Below, piece by piece: positions 37,418-46,239 of a DNA stretch of 64,000 nucleotides. The notes under the pieces were generated by a model. The model was not told the DNA's origin, did not search any database, and saw only the letters and a program-made list of their open reading frames with translations. Source of the stretch: Aestuariispira ectoiniformans (GTDB taxonomy: Bacteria > Pseudomonadota > Alphaproteobacteria > UBA8366 > Aestuariispiraceae); the NCBI RefSeq assembly GCF_025136295.1, contig NZ_CP062788.1, positions 1,457,001-1,521,000 on the forward strand, in the 5' to 3' direction. Made by a program: the position numbers and the translations under genes. Within the stretch, counting starts at the first letter, position 1; the number at the start of each line of letters is the position of its first letter.

Positions 37418-38544
37418 TCCAGGGTCTGGCGATAACGCATCATGGCAAGGGCGGTTACCGCAACCATGATGATGCCCAGGGCGGATAGTTCCGGCAGGAT
37501 ATCTGCCAGACCGGCCCCTTTCAGCATCACTTTGCGTACGATCCGCATGAAATGGGTCGTGGGGATGATGTTGCCCAGGAACTGTGCCCAGGCAGGCATT
37601 CCGGCAAAGGGGAACATGAAGCCCGACAACAGGATGGTCGGCATGATGTAGAAGAAGGACATCTGCATGGCCTGCATCTGACTGCGGGCGACGGTGGAAA
37701 AGAGAAAGCCCAGCGCCAGATTGACGACAATATAGGCGTTGAGTGCCGCCAGAAAGGCGATGGGCGAGCCTTCGAAGGGAACCTGGAACAGGATCAGCGC
37801 CATCATGATAAAGACGGCGGTCTGGACGTATCCCACCAGGACATAGGGCAGGATTTTGCCCAGCATGACTTCGATTGGCCGCGCCGGGGTCGCCAGCAGG
37901 GTTTCCATCGTGCCGCGTTCAAATTCCCGCACAATCGCGATCGAAGTGATCATCACCATGGTCATGGAAAGGATGATCGCCAGCAGGCCGGGCACAATAT
38001 TGAAACTGGTGACGCCCGCCGGATTGAAATGTTTGTGGACGATGACATCAAAGGCGTCGGTTTGTGGCGCCAGTGATGCCAGCGGTCCGACCGTCAGACT
38101 GCGCAGGCTGGTTTCGACAAGATGGTTGAGGGAGGCGACGGCATTGCCGGTGGCGGACGGGTCGGTTGCATCGGCGGAGACCAGGATGGATGGTTTTTCT
38201 CCACGGATGATATCGCGTTCAAAATTCTGCGGGATGGTGACAATGAACAGTGCCTTGCCCTGCAGCATCGCCTTTTTCGCCTCGTCATTGCTGACAATGC
38301 CCTTGAAGTCGAAATAGGCGCTGTTGCGCATGGCGGCAAGAAAACTGCGGGAGAAGGGGCCGCTGTCGGCCACTTCCACCAATGTCGGCAGATGTTTGGG
38401 GTTGGTGTTGATGGCGTAACCGAACAGGATCAACTGGATAATGGGCAGGCCGATCATCATGGCAAAGGTCATCCGGTCCCGGCGCATCTGGATGAATTCT
38501 TTAACCAGGATGGCCAGGAAACGGCCGATGGAATAATACATCAT
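37414..38544 (-). CDS. ABC-2 type exporter permease
   Basis: A 376-residue ABC-2 permease of the YbhR/YhhJ kind. One N-terminal transmembrane helix (MTFAMMIGLPIIQLILFGYAI) precedes a periplasmic domain, and five C-terminal helices contain the ABC-2 block ERGTMETLLATPARPIEVMLGK. It is the last gene of TetR-HlyD-ATPase-permease, all overlapping by 4-8 bases. It should export a drug or lipid-like compound. Confidence 0.9.
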   Translation of the reverse strand: MMYYSIGRFLAILVKEFIQMRRDRMTFAMMIGLPIIQLILFGYAINTNPKHLPTLVEVADSGPFSRSFLAAMRNSAYFDFKGIVSNDEAKKAMLQGKALFIVTIPQNFERDIIRGEKPSILVSADATDPSATGNAVASLNHLVETSLRSLTVGPLASLAPQTDAFDVIVHKHFNPAGVTSFNIVPGLLAIILSMTMVMITSIAIVREFERGTMETLLATPARPIEVMLGKILPYVLVGYVQTAVFIMMALILFQVPFEGSPIAFLAALNAYIVVNLALGFLFSTVARSQMQAMQMSFFYIMPTILLSGFMFPFAGMPAWAQFLGNIIPTTHFMRIVRKVMLKGAGLADILPELSALGIIMVAVTALAMMRYRQTLD

Positions 38545-39497
38545 TTGGACGTCCCGGTTATGCCGTTGAAATTATCTTCCGCGCCCGCCATGAGATGAAT
38601 GAAGACCTCTTCCAGGCCGGCTGGCTGGCGTGACCATTTCTGGGGCCCATGGTCGATATAGGAATGTGCCGTTGCGTCCAGGGCCTCCGGGTCGGTTCCC
38701 GAAATATGCAGCGCAGTGCCGAACCGGGCGATCTGTTCGATGCCTGGTTTGCCCTGCAGTTCCTCCGCCAGGGCGGTTAATCCGGTCCCTTCAACGCGCC
38801 AGGTGACAAGGCCCACGGTGGTGGAAATCTGGTCGGCGGGGCCGTCGATCAGCTTTCGGCCATAAGCGATATAGGCAATGGAATCGCATTGAATGGCCTC
38901 GTCCATGTAATGGGTGGAGACCAGAACGGTGACGCCGTTTTGTGACAGGCGGCGGATTTCGTTCCAGAAATCTCGCCGGGCCTTGGGGTCGACGCCCGCG
39001 GTGGGCTCATCCAGAAGCAGCAGGGCCGGATCGTGCAACAGACAGGCGGCCAGTGCGAGGCGTTGTTTCCAGCCCCCCGACAGTTGTCCTGCCAGTTGAT
39101 GCGACCGGTTTGCCAGCCCCAGGTCCTCCAGGGCATCCTGAACGCGTTTCTTCGGCGACGAAATCCGGTACATGCGGGCCATGAATTCCAGATTTTCCCG
39201 GATCGAAAGATCGCTGTAGAGGGAAAATTTCTGTGTCATATAGCCGACCCGTTCCTTGATCCTGGCGGCCTGCGTGCGGATGTCCAGGTCCAGGCAACGG
39301 CCACTTCCGCTATCGGGCGTCAGCAGGCCGCACATCATGCGGATTGTCGTGGTCTTGCCGCTGCCGTTGGGGCCGAGAAAGCCGTAAATGGCGCCTTTGG
39401 GAACGGTCATGTCGAAGTCGTTCACGACCTTCTTGTCGCCAAAGGATTTGGTCAGACCCTCTACGGCAATTGCCGGGGCTTGTTCGGCGTCCGTCAT
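38541..39497 (-). CDS. ABC exporter ATP-binding protein
   Basis: A 318-residue ATPase with Walker A GPNGSGKTTT, signature LSGGWKQRLALA and Walker B LLLLDEPTAGVDP, followed by the DrrA-type C-terminal region. It has one ATPase domain, unlike YbhF which has two. It overlaps its neighbours by 4 bases on each side, so it belongs with the permease and HlyD subunits. Confidence 0.93.
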   Translation of the reverse strand: MTDAEQAPAIAVEGLTKSFGDKKVVNDFDMTVPKGAIYGFLGPNGSGKTTTIRMMCGLLTPDSGSGRCLDLDIRTQAARIKERVGYMTQKFSLYSDLSIRENLEFMARMYRISSPKKRVQDALEDLGLANRSHQLAGQLSGGWKQRLALAACLLHDPALLLLDEPTAGVDPKARRDFWNEIRRLSQNGVTVLVSTHYMDEAIQCDSIAYIAYGRKLIDGPADQISTTVGLVTWRVEGTGLTALAEELQGKPGIEQIARFGTALHISGTDPEALDATAHSYIDHGPQKWSRQPAGLEEVFIHLMAGAEDNFNGITGTSK

Positions 39498-40447
39498 GGC
39501 TTAAGGCTCACATCGACCGGTTGGCCGGGATGCCAGCGGGTCGGTTCCTGCGGGATGGCTTCCACCATGAAGACCAGCTTGTTTCGTTCTTCGCGGCTGA
39601 AGATGACCGGGGGCGTGTATTCCGCGTCCGAGGCAAGAAAGGATACCCGCGCCCCGTAGGATTGTGGGCAGCCGCTGCAACTGATGGCGATGGTATCGCC
39701 GACATGAATCTGGGCGAAAACCGGTTCCGGCACGTAGAATCTGATCTTTATACGGTCCGGGGGCAGAAGGGAGAGGACGGGCGTTCCCGCCTTTGCGAAT
39801 TCTCCGGGGTAGAGGAAGACCTGATCGACGCGGGCGGGGGCGGGGGCGAAGAGGCTGCGGTCACTGAGATCGGTTGCGGCACGTGAGACGTCGGCCTCTG
39901 CGGCACTGATTGCTTTGCGCGACATTTCCATTTGGTCGTTGCGGGCGGGCAGGCGGGCAGCGGCCAACTGTGCCTGCGTTTCGGCCAGCGTCGCTCTGGC
40001 CTCATTCAGGGCCGCCTGGTCGGTGTCGAGACGGCTTACCGGAAGGGCCTTGCGCGTAACCAGTTCTCTGGTGCGTTTGAAGGTGATGCGGGCCAGGGCC
40101 AGATTGGCTTCTGCTTGTCGTTGGCGGGCCTTGATCTCTGCCAGTTCCTCGCTGCGCGCACCGTAGGATTTGTCGGCCAGGTCGGCCTTTTTGGTATCCA
40201 GATTTGCCTGCGCCTGGGCCAGGGCATCGGCCTGTCGGCTGCTATCCAAAGTGAAAAGCAAGTCGCCTGCAGAGACGGTCTGGCCGTCCTTGACCTCCAT
40301 CAGGTCGATGTAACCGTCCTGACGGGCAGCCATGTAGAGGTAGTCGCCTTCCACATAGCCGAAATAGATGTCTTGCTGCGGGGCGTTTGAAAACAGGGCC
40401 ATAAGTCCGAATAGGGCGGAGGTCAGGCTGTCCAGAATGCTATCCAT
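39494..40447 (-). CDS. HlyD-family periplasmic adaptor of the ABC exporter
   Basis: A 317-residue membrane fusion protein. An N-terminal hydrophobic anchor (LTSALFGLMALFS) is followed by a lipoyl-like half (AARQDGYIDLMEVKDGQTVSAGD), a long alpha-helical hairpin (about 60-190), and the beta-barrel part (FLYPGEFAKAGTPVLSLLP). ATG 40447 has GAAGGAGATAGGA directly before it, which rejects the longer frame. It overlaps the TetR gene by 8 bases. Confidence 0.9.
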   Translation of the reverse strand: MDSILDSLTSALFGLMALFSNAPQQDIYFGYVEGDYLYMAARQDGYIDLMEVKDGQTVSAGDLLFTLDSSRQADALAQAQANLDTKKADLADKSYGARSEELAEIKARQRQAEANLALARITFKRTRELVTRKALPVSRLDTDQAALNEARATLAETQAQLAAARLPARNDQMEMSRKAISAAEADVSRAATDLSDRSLFAPAPARVDQVFLYPGEFAKAGTPVLSLLPPDRIKIRFYVPEPVFAQIHVGDTIAISCSGCPQSYGARVSFLASDAEYTPPVIFSREERNKLVFMVEAIPQEPTRWHPGQPVDVSLKP

Positions 40448-41099
40448 TCCTATCTCCTTCTCTTTCGGCGAGAAGGCCGTTGAAGAGAATATCCAGATGG
40501 CTGTCGACGAATTCATCAATTGCAACGATATCGGTGCTGCCGATTTTGAAGACGCTGCTTAGAAGTGAATGGGCGAGAATCGGCCCCACGATATTGCGGA
40601 CGGCAAGTTTGGAGTCTACCGGGCGGAAAACGCCCAGTCTTACACCTCGCTCAATGATGTGACCCAGCACGACGAAGCCTCGCTCAATGACCTCTTCGCG
40701 ATACATGTCAGCGATCTCCGGGAAGTTGCCTGCTTCGGTTATGACCAGGCGGGGCAGGGCTGCGACGCGATTATCGCAAAGCCGTCGTGCAACCACGCGC
40801 ATCATAAGACGTACGGTTTGTTCGGGCGTGTCACTGGTATGTTTGGCCATGCTCTCGCCGTCTTCGACCATGGGTACGATGGCTCGGCGCACCAGGGCCT
40901 TGAAGATGGCCTCTTTGCTGTCGAAGTAGAGGTAGAGCGCGCCTTTGGAAAGGCCAGCGCGATGGGCGATATCCTGGACGCGTGTGGCGGCAAAACCCTT
41001 TTCTATAAACAGGTCCAGGGCCGCGTCCATCACTTCGTCCGGGCGGTCGTCGGCGCGGCGTCGCCATTTGGGAGAGGAGGCATTGTTGTCTTTTGTCAT
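40440..41099 (-). CDS. TetR-family repressor of the exporter
   Basis: A 219-residue TetR protein. The HTH is ATRVQDIAHRAGLSKGALYLYFDSKEAIFKAL at about residues 38-69, and the ligand-binding domain is C-terminal. ATG 41099 is preferred to the TTG at 41108 because that TTG lies in a 22-bp palindrome that is surely the operator. It leads the exporter operon, so autorepression relieved by the exported compound is likely. The layout matches CecR-ybhGFSR. Confidence 0.92.
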   Translation of the reverse strand: MTKDNNASSPKWRRRADDRPDEVMDAALDLFIEKGFAATRVQDIAHRAGLSKGALYLYFDSKEAIFKALVRRAIVPMVEDGESMAKHTSDTPEQTVRLMMRVVARRLCDNRVAALPRLVITEAGNFPEIADMYREEVIERGFVVLGHIIERGVRLGVFRPVDSKLAVRNIVGPILAHSLLSSVFKIGSTDIVAIDEFVDSHLDILFNGLLAEREGDRNG

Positions 41100-41107
41100 G
41101 CCCAACA

Positions 41108-41129
41108 AATAAATGACCGGTCATTTATT
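41108..41129. promoter_or_regulatory. TetR operator, 22-bp perfect palindrome
   Basis: AATAAATGACC / GGTCATTTATT is a perfect 22-bp palindrome 8 bases before the tetR ATG. TGACCGGTCA-type centres are typical of AcrR/TetR operators of exporter operons. Confidence 0.85.
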
Positions 41130-41137
41130 TACAAGGT

Positions 41138-41162
41138 AAAAAAGAACCCCGGAAATCCGGGG
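41138..41162 (-). terminator. Rho-independent terminator after putA
   Basis: On the minus strand, CCCCGGA / TCCGGGG (7-bp stem, 2-base loop, possibly opened by one pair) is followed by TTCTTTTTT. It lies about 90 bases after the putA stop and just before the exporter promoter. Confidence 0.7.
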
Positions 41163-41249
41163 CAAGGGGAAGGTGTCAACAAAAGACCTCCATCCCGCCC
41201 GAGATGCCGATGCTTTTACCGGACGGGCGGGATGGAGTTGGGGGAGATG

Positions 41250-44200
41250 CTATGCCTCCAGCGACATCAGGCTGGCGTTGCCACCTGCGGCAGTCGTATC
41301 GACGCTGACCGTGCGTTCGGCTGCAAAGCGGTAGAGGTAGCGCGGCCCACCGGCCTTCGGCCCGGTGCCGGACAGGCCTTCACCGCCAAAGGGTTGTACG
41401 CCGACGATGGCGCCGATCTGGTTCCGGTTTACATAGGCGTTGCCCACATGCAGGCGGTCCACGATGTGGTTGACCGTGGACTGGACGCGGCTGTGAACCG
41501 CCATGGTCAGGCCGTATCCGGTTGCGTTAACCGCATCGATCACCTTGTCTAGGTCGCTGGACTTATACCGGATCACATGGAGGATCGGCCCGAAGACCTC
41601 GCGTTCCAACTGGTCCAAGCTTTTAAGCTCATAGGCGCATGGGGCGAAATAGGTGCCGTTCAGGCCGTCCGGCAGCGGCGTTTTGAACAGGAGTTTGGCT
41701 TCCTTGTCCATCCGTGCCGCGTGGCTGTTCAGCATGTCCCGGGCTTCGGCGTCGATCACCGGGCCGATATCGTTGGCCAGAATGGTCGGATTACCGATGC
41801 GCAGTTCTTCCATCGCCCCCTTGATCATTTCGATCTGTCGGTCGGCGATATCGTCCTGCAGGAACAGAACCCGCAGGGCGGAGCAGCGCTGACCGGCGCT
41901 TTGGAAGGCGGAAATCAGGACGTCGCGCGTCACCTGTTCCGGCAGGGCGGAACTGTCGACGATCATGGCGTTCTGGCCGCCGGTCTCCGCGATCAACGGT
42001 GCGATCGGGCCATCCCGGTCCGCCAGTTTCCGGTTGATCAGGCGCGCCGTTTCGGTGGAGCCGGTGAAGGCGACACCCGCAAGGCGTGGATCGCTCAGCA
42101 CCGCGTTGCCGATCACGGGGCCGTCACCCGGCAGCAAATGCAGGACATCGCCGGGCACGCCTGCCAGATGCATCAGCTTCACCGCTTCATAGGCGATCAG
42201 CGGTGTCTGTTCTGCGGGCTTGGCGAGAACGCTGTTGCCGGCCGCGAGGGCGGCGGCGATCTGTCCGGTGAAGATTGCCAGCGGGAAGTTCCACGGGCTG
42301 ATGCACAGGAAAGCGCCACGGCCATGCAGGGCGATGCTGTTGTCTTCGCCGGTCGGTCCGGGCAGCGGCATGGGCGCACCGAATTCCGCCTCGGCGCGGG
42401 CTGCGTAATAACGCAGGAAGTCGACTGCCTCGCGCAGTTCCGCCACGGCGTCGGCCAGGGTTTTGCCTGCCTCGCGTTGTACGACGGCCATCAGGCGTGC
42501 GTCATGTTCCTCAAAGAGGTCCGCGACCTTGTTCAGGATTGCCGCGCGCTCTGCTGCCGGGGTCTTGTCCCAGCCAATTTGTGCCCGGATGGCGCGTTCC
42601 AGGGCCTGCTTGGCTGTTTCCGCATCGGCCTTGACCACGGTGCCGACCTGTTCCGACAATTCGGACGGACTGAAGACGGGTTTCGCGTCGCCGTCTATAT
42701 CGACACCGCCGACCAGCGGACGGGCAATCGGGGCGGTTTTTATGGCGGCGTCCATTTTTTCTTGCATGCTGGTGAGAAGGGTCGGATCAGTCACGTCATA
42801 ACCTTTTGAGTTGGGGCGTTCTTTACCGAAGAGGTCCTTCGGCAGAGGAATATTCGGGTGATAGGCAGGGCTGTTGCGCTTTGCCTCTTCCAGCGGATCG
42901 GCGATTATGGCGCTGATCGGGGCCTTGTCGTCGACAATACGGTTCACGAAAGAGGTGTTGGCGCCGTTCTCAAGCAGACGGCGGACCAGATAGGCCAGCA
43001 GGTCCTCATGGCTGCCCACCGGCGCATAGATGCGAACCGGGTAGCCTTTGCCGGGCTTGCCGACGACCTGGTCGTAGAGGGCGTCACCCATGCCGTGCAG
43101 GCGCTGGAATTCAAAGCCCTCAACCTTTTCCTGTTTCGCAAATTCCGTAATGGCCGCCAATGTGTGGGCGTTATGGGTAGCAAAGCAGGGGTAGAAGGCG
43201 TCGGGCGCCGCCAGCATTTTCCGGGCGCAGGCGAGATAGGACACATCCGTGTTCACCTTGCGGGTGAAGACCGGATAGCCGTCCAGACCGGCTTCCTGGG
43301 CGCGTTTGACTTCCGTATCCCAATAAGCGCCTTTCACCAGGCGCACCATCAGGCGGCGTCCGGTACGCCGCGCGACCTCGGTCAGCCAGTCGATCAGCGG
43401 GGCGCAGCGTTTCTGATAGGCCTGAATCGCAAGGCCCAGGCCCTGCCAGTCTTTCAGGTCCGGGTGGGCGCAGACGGTCTCGATAATGTCCATGGACATG
43501 TCCAGGCGGTCTGCTTCCTCTGCGTCAATGCACAGGCCAATGTCGTATTGCGCAGCCAGTTTGCACAGGTCGATCAGGCGCGGCAGCATCTCTTTTTGGA
43601 TGCGGTCCTCATGGGCGAACTCATAACGCGGGTGCAGGGCGGACAGTTTGACTGAGACGCCGGGGGCTTCGATGTGCCCGCGTCCCTTGGCGGCCTTGCC
43701 GATGGCGTGGATTGCCGCCGTGTAGTCTTCATAAAAGCGGATCGCATCATCCATGGTGCGGGCGGCCTCGCCCAGCATGTCATAGGAATAGCGATAGCCG
43801 AGTTTCTCATTGTCGCGGGCGCGTTTCAGGGCCTCTTCGATGTTCCGGCCCATGACGAACTGGCGGCCCATGACGCGCATGGCCTGGACCACGGCCTGGC
43901 GGATCACTGGCTCGCCGGATCGGTGGACCAGCTTGCGGAAAACGTTCCAACCCTTGTGTTCGTCATCCATTTTGACAACACGGCCCGTCAGCATCAGCGC
44001 CCAGGTGGAGGCGTTGACGAACAGGGATTCGGATTGGCCCAGATGGGATTCCCAGTTTGCGCCGCCGATCTTGTCCTTGATAAGGGCGTCTGCGGTATCG
44101 GCATCGGGGATGCGCAACAGGGCCTCGGCCAGACACATCAGGACAACGCCTTCCTGGCTGCTCAATTCATACTCATGCATGAAGGCGTCGATGCCGGAGG

Positions 44201-44390
44201 ATTTGACCCGCTCCGTGCGGACTTTCTCGACCAGATGTTTGGCGCGATCCTCAATGCGGTCGCTCATGTCGGCGGGAATGGCAGCCTGTTCCAGGCGTTC
44301 GTTAAGGCAGGCGGTCTCATCCATGCGATAGGCGTCACGGACCGACTGGCGCAAGGCTGACGGTTTCGGCAGCGGTTTGTCGAAGATCAT
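41250..44390 (-). CDS. putA: Bifunctional proline dehydrogenase/P5C dehydrogenase
   Basis: A 1046-residue PutA. The FAD proline-dehydrogenase barrel fills about 150-470 (RLMVRLVKGAYWDTEVKRAQ; FATHNAHTLAAI), and the aldehyde dehydrogenase domain about 520-1040 (LAGVAFTGSTETAR; catalytic Cys in SAGQRCSALRVL). No N-terminal ribbon-helix-helix domain is present, so it does not repress itself as in E. coli. ATG 44390 starts MIFDKPLP; the 12 codons before it lack a ribosome site. It oxidises proline to glutamate and is divergent from the Lrp-type gene that should activate it. Confidence 0.96.
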   Translation of the reverse strand: MIFDKPLPKPSALRQSVRDAYRMDETACLNERLEQAAIPADMSDRIEDRAKHLVEKVRTERVKSSGIDAFMHEYELSSQEGVVLMCLAEALLRIPDADTADALIKDKIGGANWESHLGQSESLFVNASTWALMLTGRVVKMDDEHKGWNVFRKLVHRSGEPVIRQAVVQAMRVMGRQFVMGRNIEEALKRARDNEKLGYRYSYDMLGEAARTMDDAIRFYEDYTAAIHAIGKAAKGRGHIEAPGVSVKLSALHPRYEFAHEDRIQKEMLPRLIDLCKLAAQYDIGLCIDAEEADRLDMSMDIIETVCAHPDLKDWQGLGLAIQAYQKRCAPLIDWLTEVARRTGRRLMVRLVKGAYWDTEVKRAQEAGLDGYPVFTRKVNTDVSYLACARKMLAAPDAFYPCFATHNAHTLAAITEFAKQEKVEGFEFQRLHGMGDALYDQVVGKPGKGYPVRIYAPVGSHEDLLAYLVRRLLENGANTSFVNRIVDDKAPISAIIADPLEEAKRNSPAYHPNIPLPKDLFGKERPNSKGYDVTDPTLLTSMQEKMDAAIKTAPIARPLVGGVDIDGDAKPVFSPSELSEQVGTVVKADAETAKQALERAIRAQIGWDKTPAAERAAILNKVADLFEEHDARLMAVVQREAGKTLADAVAELREAVDFLRYYAARAEAEFGAPMPLPGPTGEDNSIALHGRGAFLCISPWNFPLAIFTGQIAAALAAGNSVLAKPAEQTPLIAYEAVKLMHLAGVPGDVLHLLPGDGPVIGNAVLSDPRLAGVAFTGSTETARLINRKLADRDGPIAPLIAETGGQNAMIVDSSALPEQVTRDVLISAFQSAGQRCSALRVLFLQDDIADRQIEMIKGAMEELRIGNPTILANDIGPVIDAEARDMLNSHAARMDKEAKLLFKTPLPDGLNGTYFAPCAYELKSLDQLEREVFGPILHVIRYKSSDLDKVIDAVNATGYGLTMAVHSRVQSTVNHIVDRLHVGNAYVNRNQIGAIVGVQPFGGEGLSGTGPKAGGPRYLYRFAAERTVSVDTTAAGGNASLMSLEA

Positions 44391-44524
44391 CCCCAATACT
44401 CCAGAAAAGGATGTTTTTACTCTCAATGCTATAATACCAGACGAATAGCGAAATATGCTTCTATTTTGCTTAAAAAGACGATATATTCTCCAAGATTTTG
44501 TAAATTTAGTAGAGAAAATATCTG
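44391..44524. promoter_or_regulatory. putA/putR divergent promoter region
   Basis: An AT-rich gap with an inverted repeat GCGAAATA-N6-TATTTTGC (44448-44469, one mismatch), a fair Lrp/PutR binding site. TATTAT on the minus strand near 44430-44435 could be the putA -10 element. Confidence 0.45.
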
Positions 44525-45007
44525 ATGGTTGAGCGTAAACCCCTGGATCGTATAGACCGCAATATTCTGCGGATCCTGCAGGATAATGGCCGCCTGTCGA
44601 ATGTTGAACTGGCCAAGAGAATCCACTTGAGCCCTACCCCCTGCCTGGAACGCGTTCGCAGATTGGAAAGTGCCGGCTATATTTCCGGCTATCGGGCGGT
44701 TCTCGACCCCTCAATGCTGGGCCAGGATCTGATGATCTTCGTTCAGATTACGTTGGACCGGACGACACCGGATGTGTTCGATATCTTCAAGGACCGGGTA
44801 TTGGAACTGCCGGAGGTGGTGGAATGCCATATGGTGGCCGGCGGGTTCGATTATCTGGTGAAAATCAGGGTGAACGGCATGTCGGCCTTCCGGCATTTCC
44901 TGGGAGAGCAGCTGACCAGTCTTCCAGGCGTCCTGACCACGCACAGCTATGTGGTGATGGAGGGCGTCAAGCAGGGGGACCATGTGAATGTCCCCGATGC
45001 GGATTAA
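44525..45007 (+). CDS. putR: Lrp/AsnC-family activator of proline use
   Basis: A 160-residue Lrp-type regulator. The HTH is LDRIDRNILRILQDNGRLSNVELAKRIHLSPTPCLERVRRL, with the RAM ligand-binding domain after about residue 70 (GGFDYLVKIRV). It is divergent from putA. In alphaproteobacteria such Lrp proteins (PutR) activate putA with proline as inducer. The gene symbol rests on this position. Confidence 0.88.
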   Translation: MVERKPLDRIDRNILRILQDNGRLSNVELAKRIHLSPTPCLERVRRLESAGYISGYRAVLDPSMLGQDLMIFVQITLDRTTPDVFDIFKDRVLELPEVVECHMVAGGFDYLVKIRVNGMSAFRHFLGEQLTSLPGVLTTHSYVVMEGVKQGDHVNVPDAD

Positions 45008-45082
45008 GATAAAACCGCGTGACGGATGTGGCGCCCGGCGCTAGTTTCTGCGGCCAAAGCATGATGACGAGTGTTTGGTTCC

Positions 45083-46231
45083 ATGACCGATAAGCCGCTG
45101 GCAGGCCGCAAAATTCTCTATCTGGTGACCGAGGACTGGTATTTCTGGTCCCATCGTCTTCCCATGGCACGCGCCGCGCGAGCCGCCGGGGCCGATATTG
45201 TTGTGGCCTGTCGGGTGAGCAATCATGGTGACCGGATTCGTGATGAAGGCTTTGAACTGGTCGAAATCCCGTTTGACCGAAGCGGTCTGAATCCTGTTCG
45301 GGACTTTGGCACAGTCCGGCATATTCTGAGTTCCTATAAAACCGTGCGTCCCGATCTTGTCCATCATGTGGCATTGAAACCCTCCCTTTATGGTGCGTTG
45401 GCCGCCTGGCTGGCCGGGGTGCCTGCTGTGGTCAATGCGATGGCGGGCATGGGTTTCATGTTCATTTCCGATAGTTTCAAAGCCAGGCTGCTTCGCCCGG
45501 TGATCAAACAGGCCTTTCGCTGGTTCAACAATCGCAGAAACACCCGCGTTATCGTCCAGAATGGAGACGATGCCGCGCTTTTTGAACGGGATTTCGGTGT
45601 AAAAGCCGATCATATCCGGATCATTCCGGGATCTGGCGTCGATATAGAAAAATTCCAGCCAAGTCCTGAACCGTCCGGGGCGCCGGTCGCCGTTTGCATA
45701 AGCCGTATGCTGTGGGACAAGGGGATTGGTGAACTGGTCGAGGCGGCGCGCCTGCTGAAGAAGCGCGGCGTGGCCCTGACAATAAGGCTCGTCGGCCCGA
45801 CGGATGCAAATCCTGCCAGCGTCAGTCCCGATCAGCTTGCCCGGTGGCAGCAGGAAGGCGTGGTAGATGTCGCGGGGGCCAGTGACGATGTTTCCGGCGA
45901 ATATGCCCGTGCGCATATCGCCGTTCTGCCGTCCTACCGCGAGGGGTTGCCGAAATCGTTGTTGGAGGCGGCTGCCTGTGGGCGGCCCATGGTAGCAACG
46001 GATGTTCCGGGTTGCCGGGAGGTCTGTCTGGACGGGCGGACCGGTCTGCTGGTGCCGGCGCAATCCGTGGATGCACTGGCGGATGCCCTGCAGCGTCTGG
46101 CGTCAGACCCGTCCCTGCGCCAGCTGTTTGGTGCGGAGGCACGGCATTTGGTGGAAACAAAACTGGCCGATCATGTGATTGCCGGTCAGACAGTCGACCT
46201 CTATGTCGAACTTGTCGGCCAGGGCAGGTGA
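45083..46231 (+). CDS. Glycosyltransferase family 4 protein
   Basis: A 382-residue GT4 enzyme. The N-lobe begins KILYLVTEDWYFWSHRLPMA and contains HHVALKPSLYG. The C-lobe has the donor-site ISRMLWDKGIGELVEAA and LPSYREGLPKSLLEAAACGRPMVATDVPGCRE. This resembles nucleotide-sugar transferases of surface polysaccharide synthesis. ATG 45083 was chosen over a TTG four codons upstream. It has no polysaccharide genes around it, so its acceptor is unknown. Confidence 0.87.
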   Translation: MTDKPLAGRKILYLVTEDWYFWSHRLPMARAARAAGADIVVACRVSNHGDRIRDEGFELVEIPFDRSGLNPVRDFGTVRHILSSYKTVRPDLVHHVALKPSLYGALAAWLAGVPAVVNAMAGMGFMFISDSFKARLLRPVIKQAFRWFNNRRNTRVIVQNGDDAALFERDFGVKADHIRIIPGSGVDIEKFQPSPEPSGAPVAVCISRMLWDKGIGELVEAARLLKKRGVALTIRLVGPTDANPASVSPDQLARWQQEGVVDVAGASDDVSGEYARAHIAVLPSYREGLPKSLLEAAACGRPMVATDVPGCREVCLDGRTGLLVPAQSVDALADALQRLASDPSLRQLFGAEARHLVETKLADHVIAGQTVDLYVELVGQGR

Positions 46232-46239
46232 CGCCGTCG

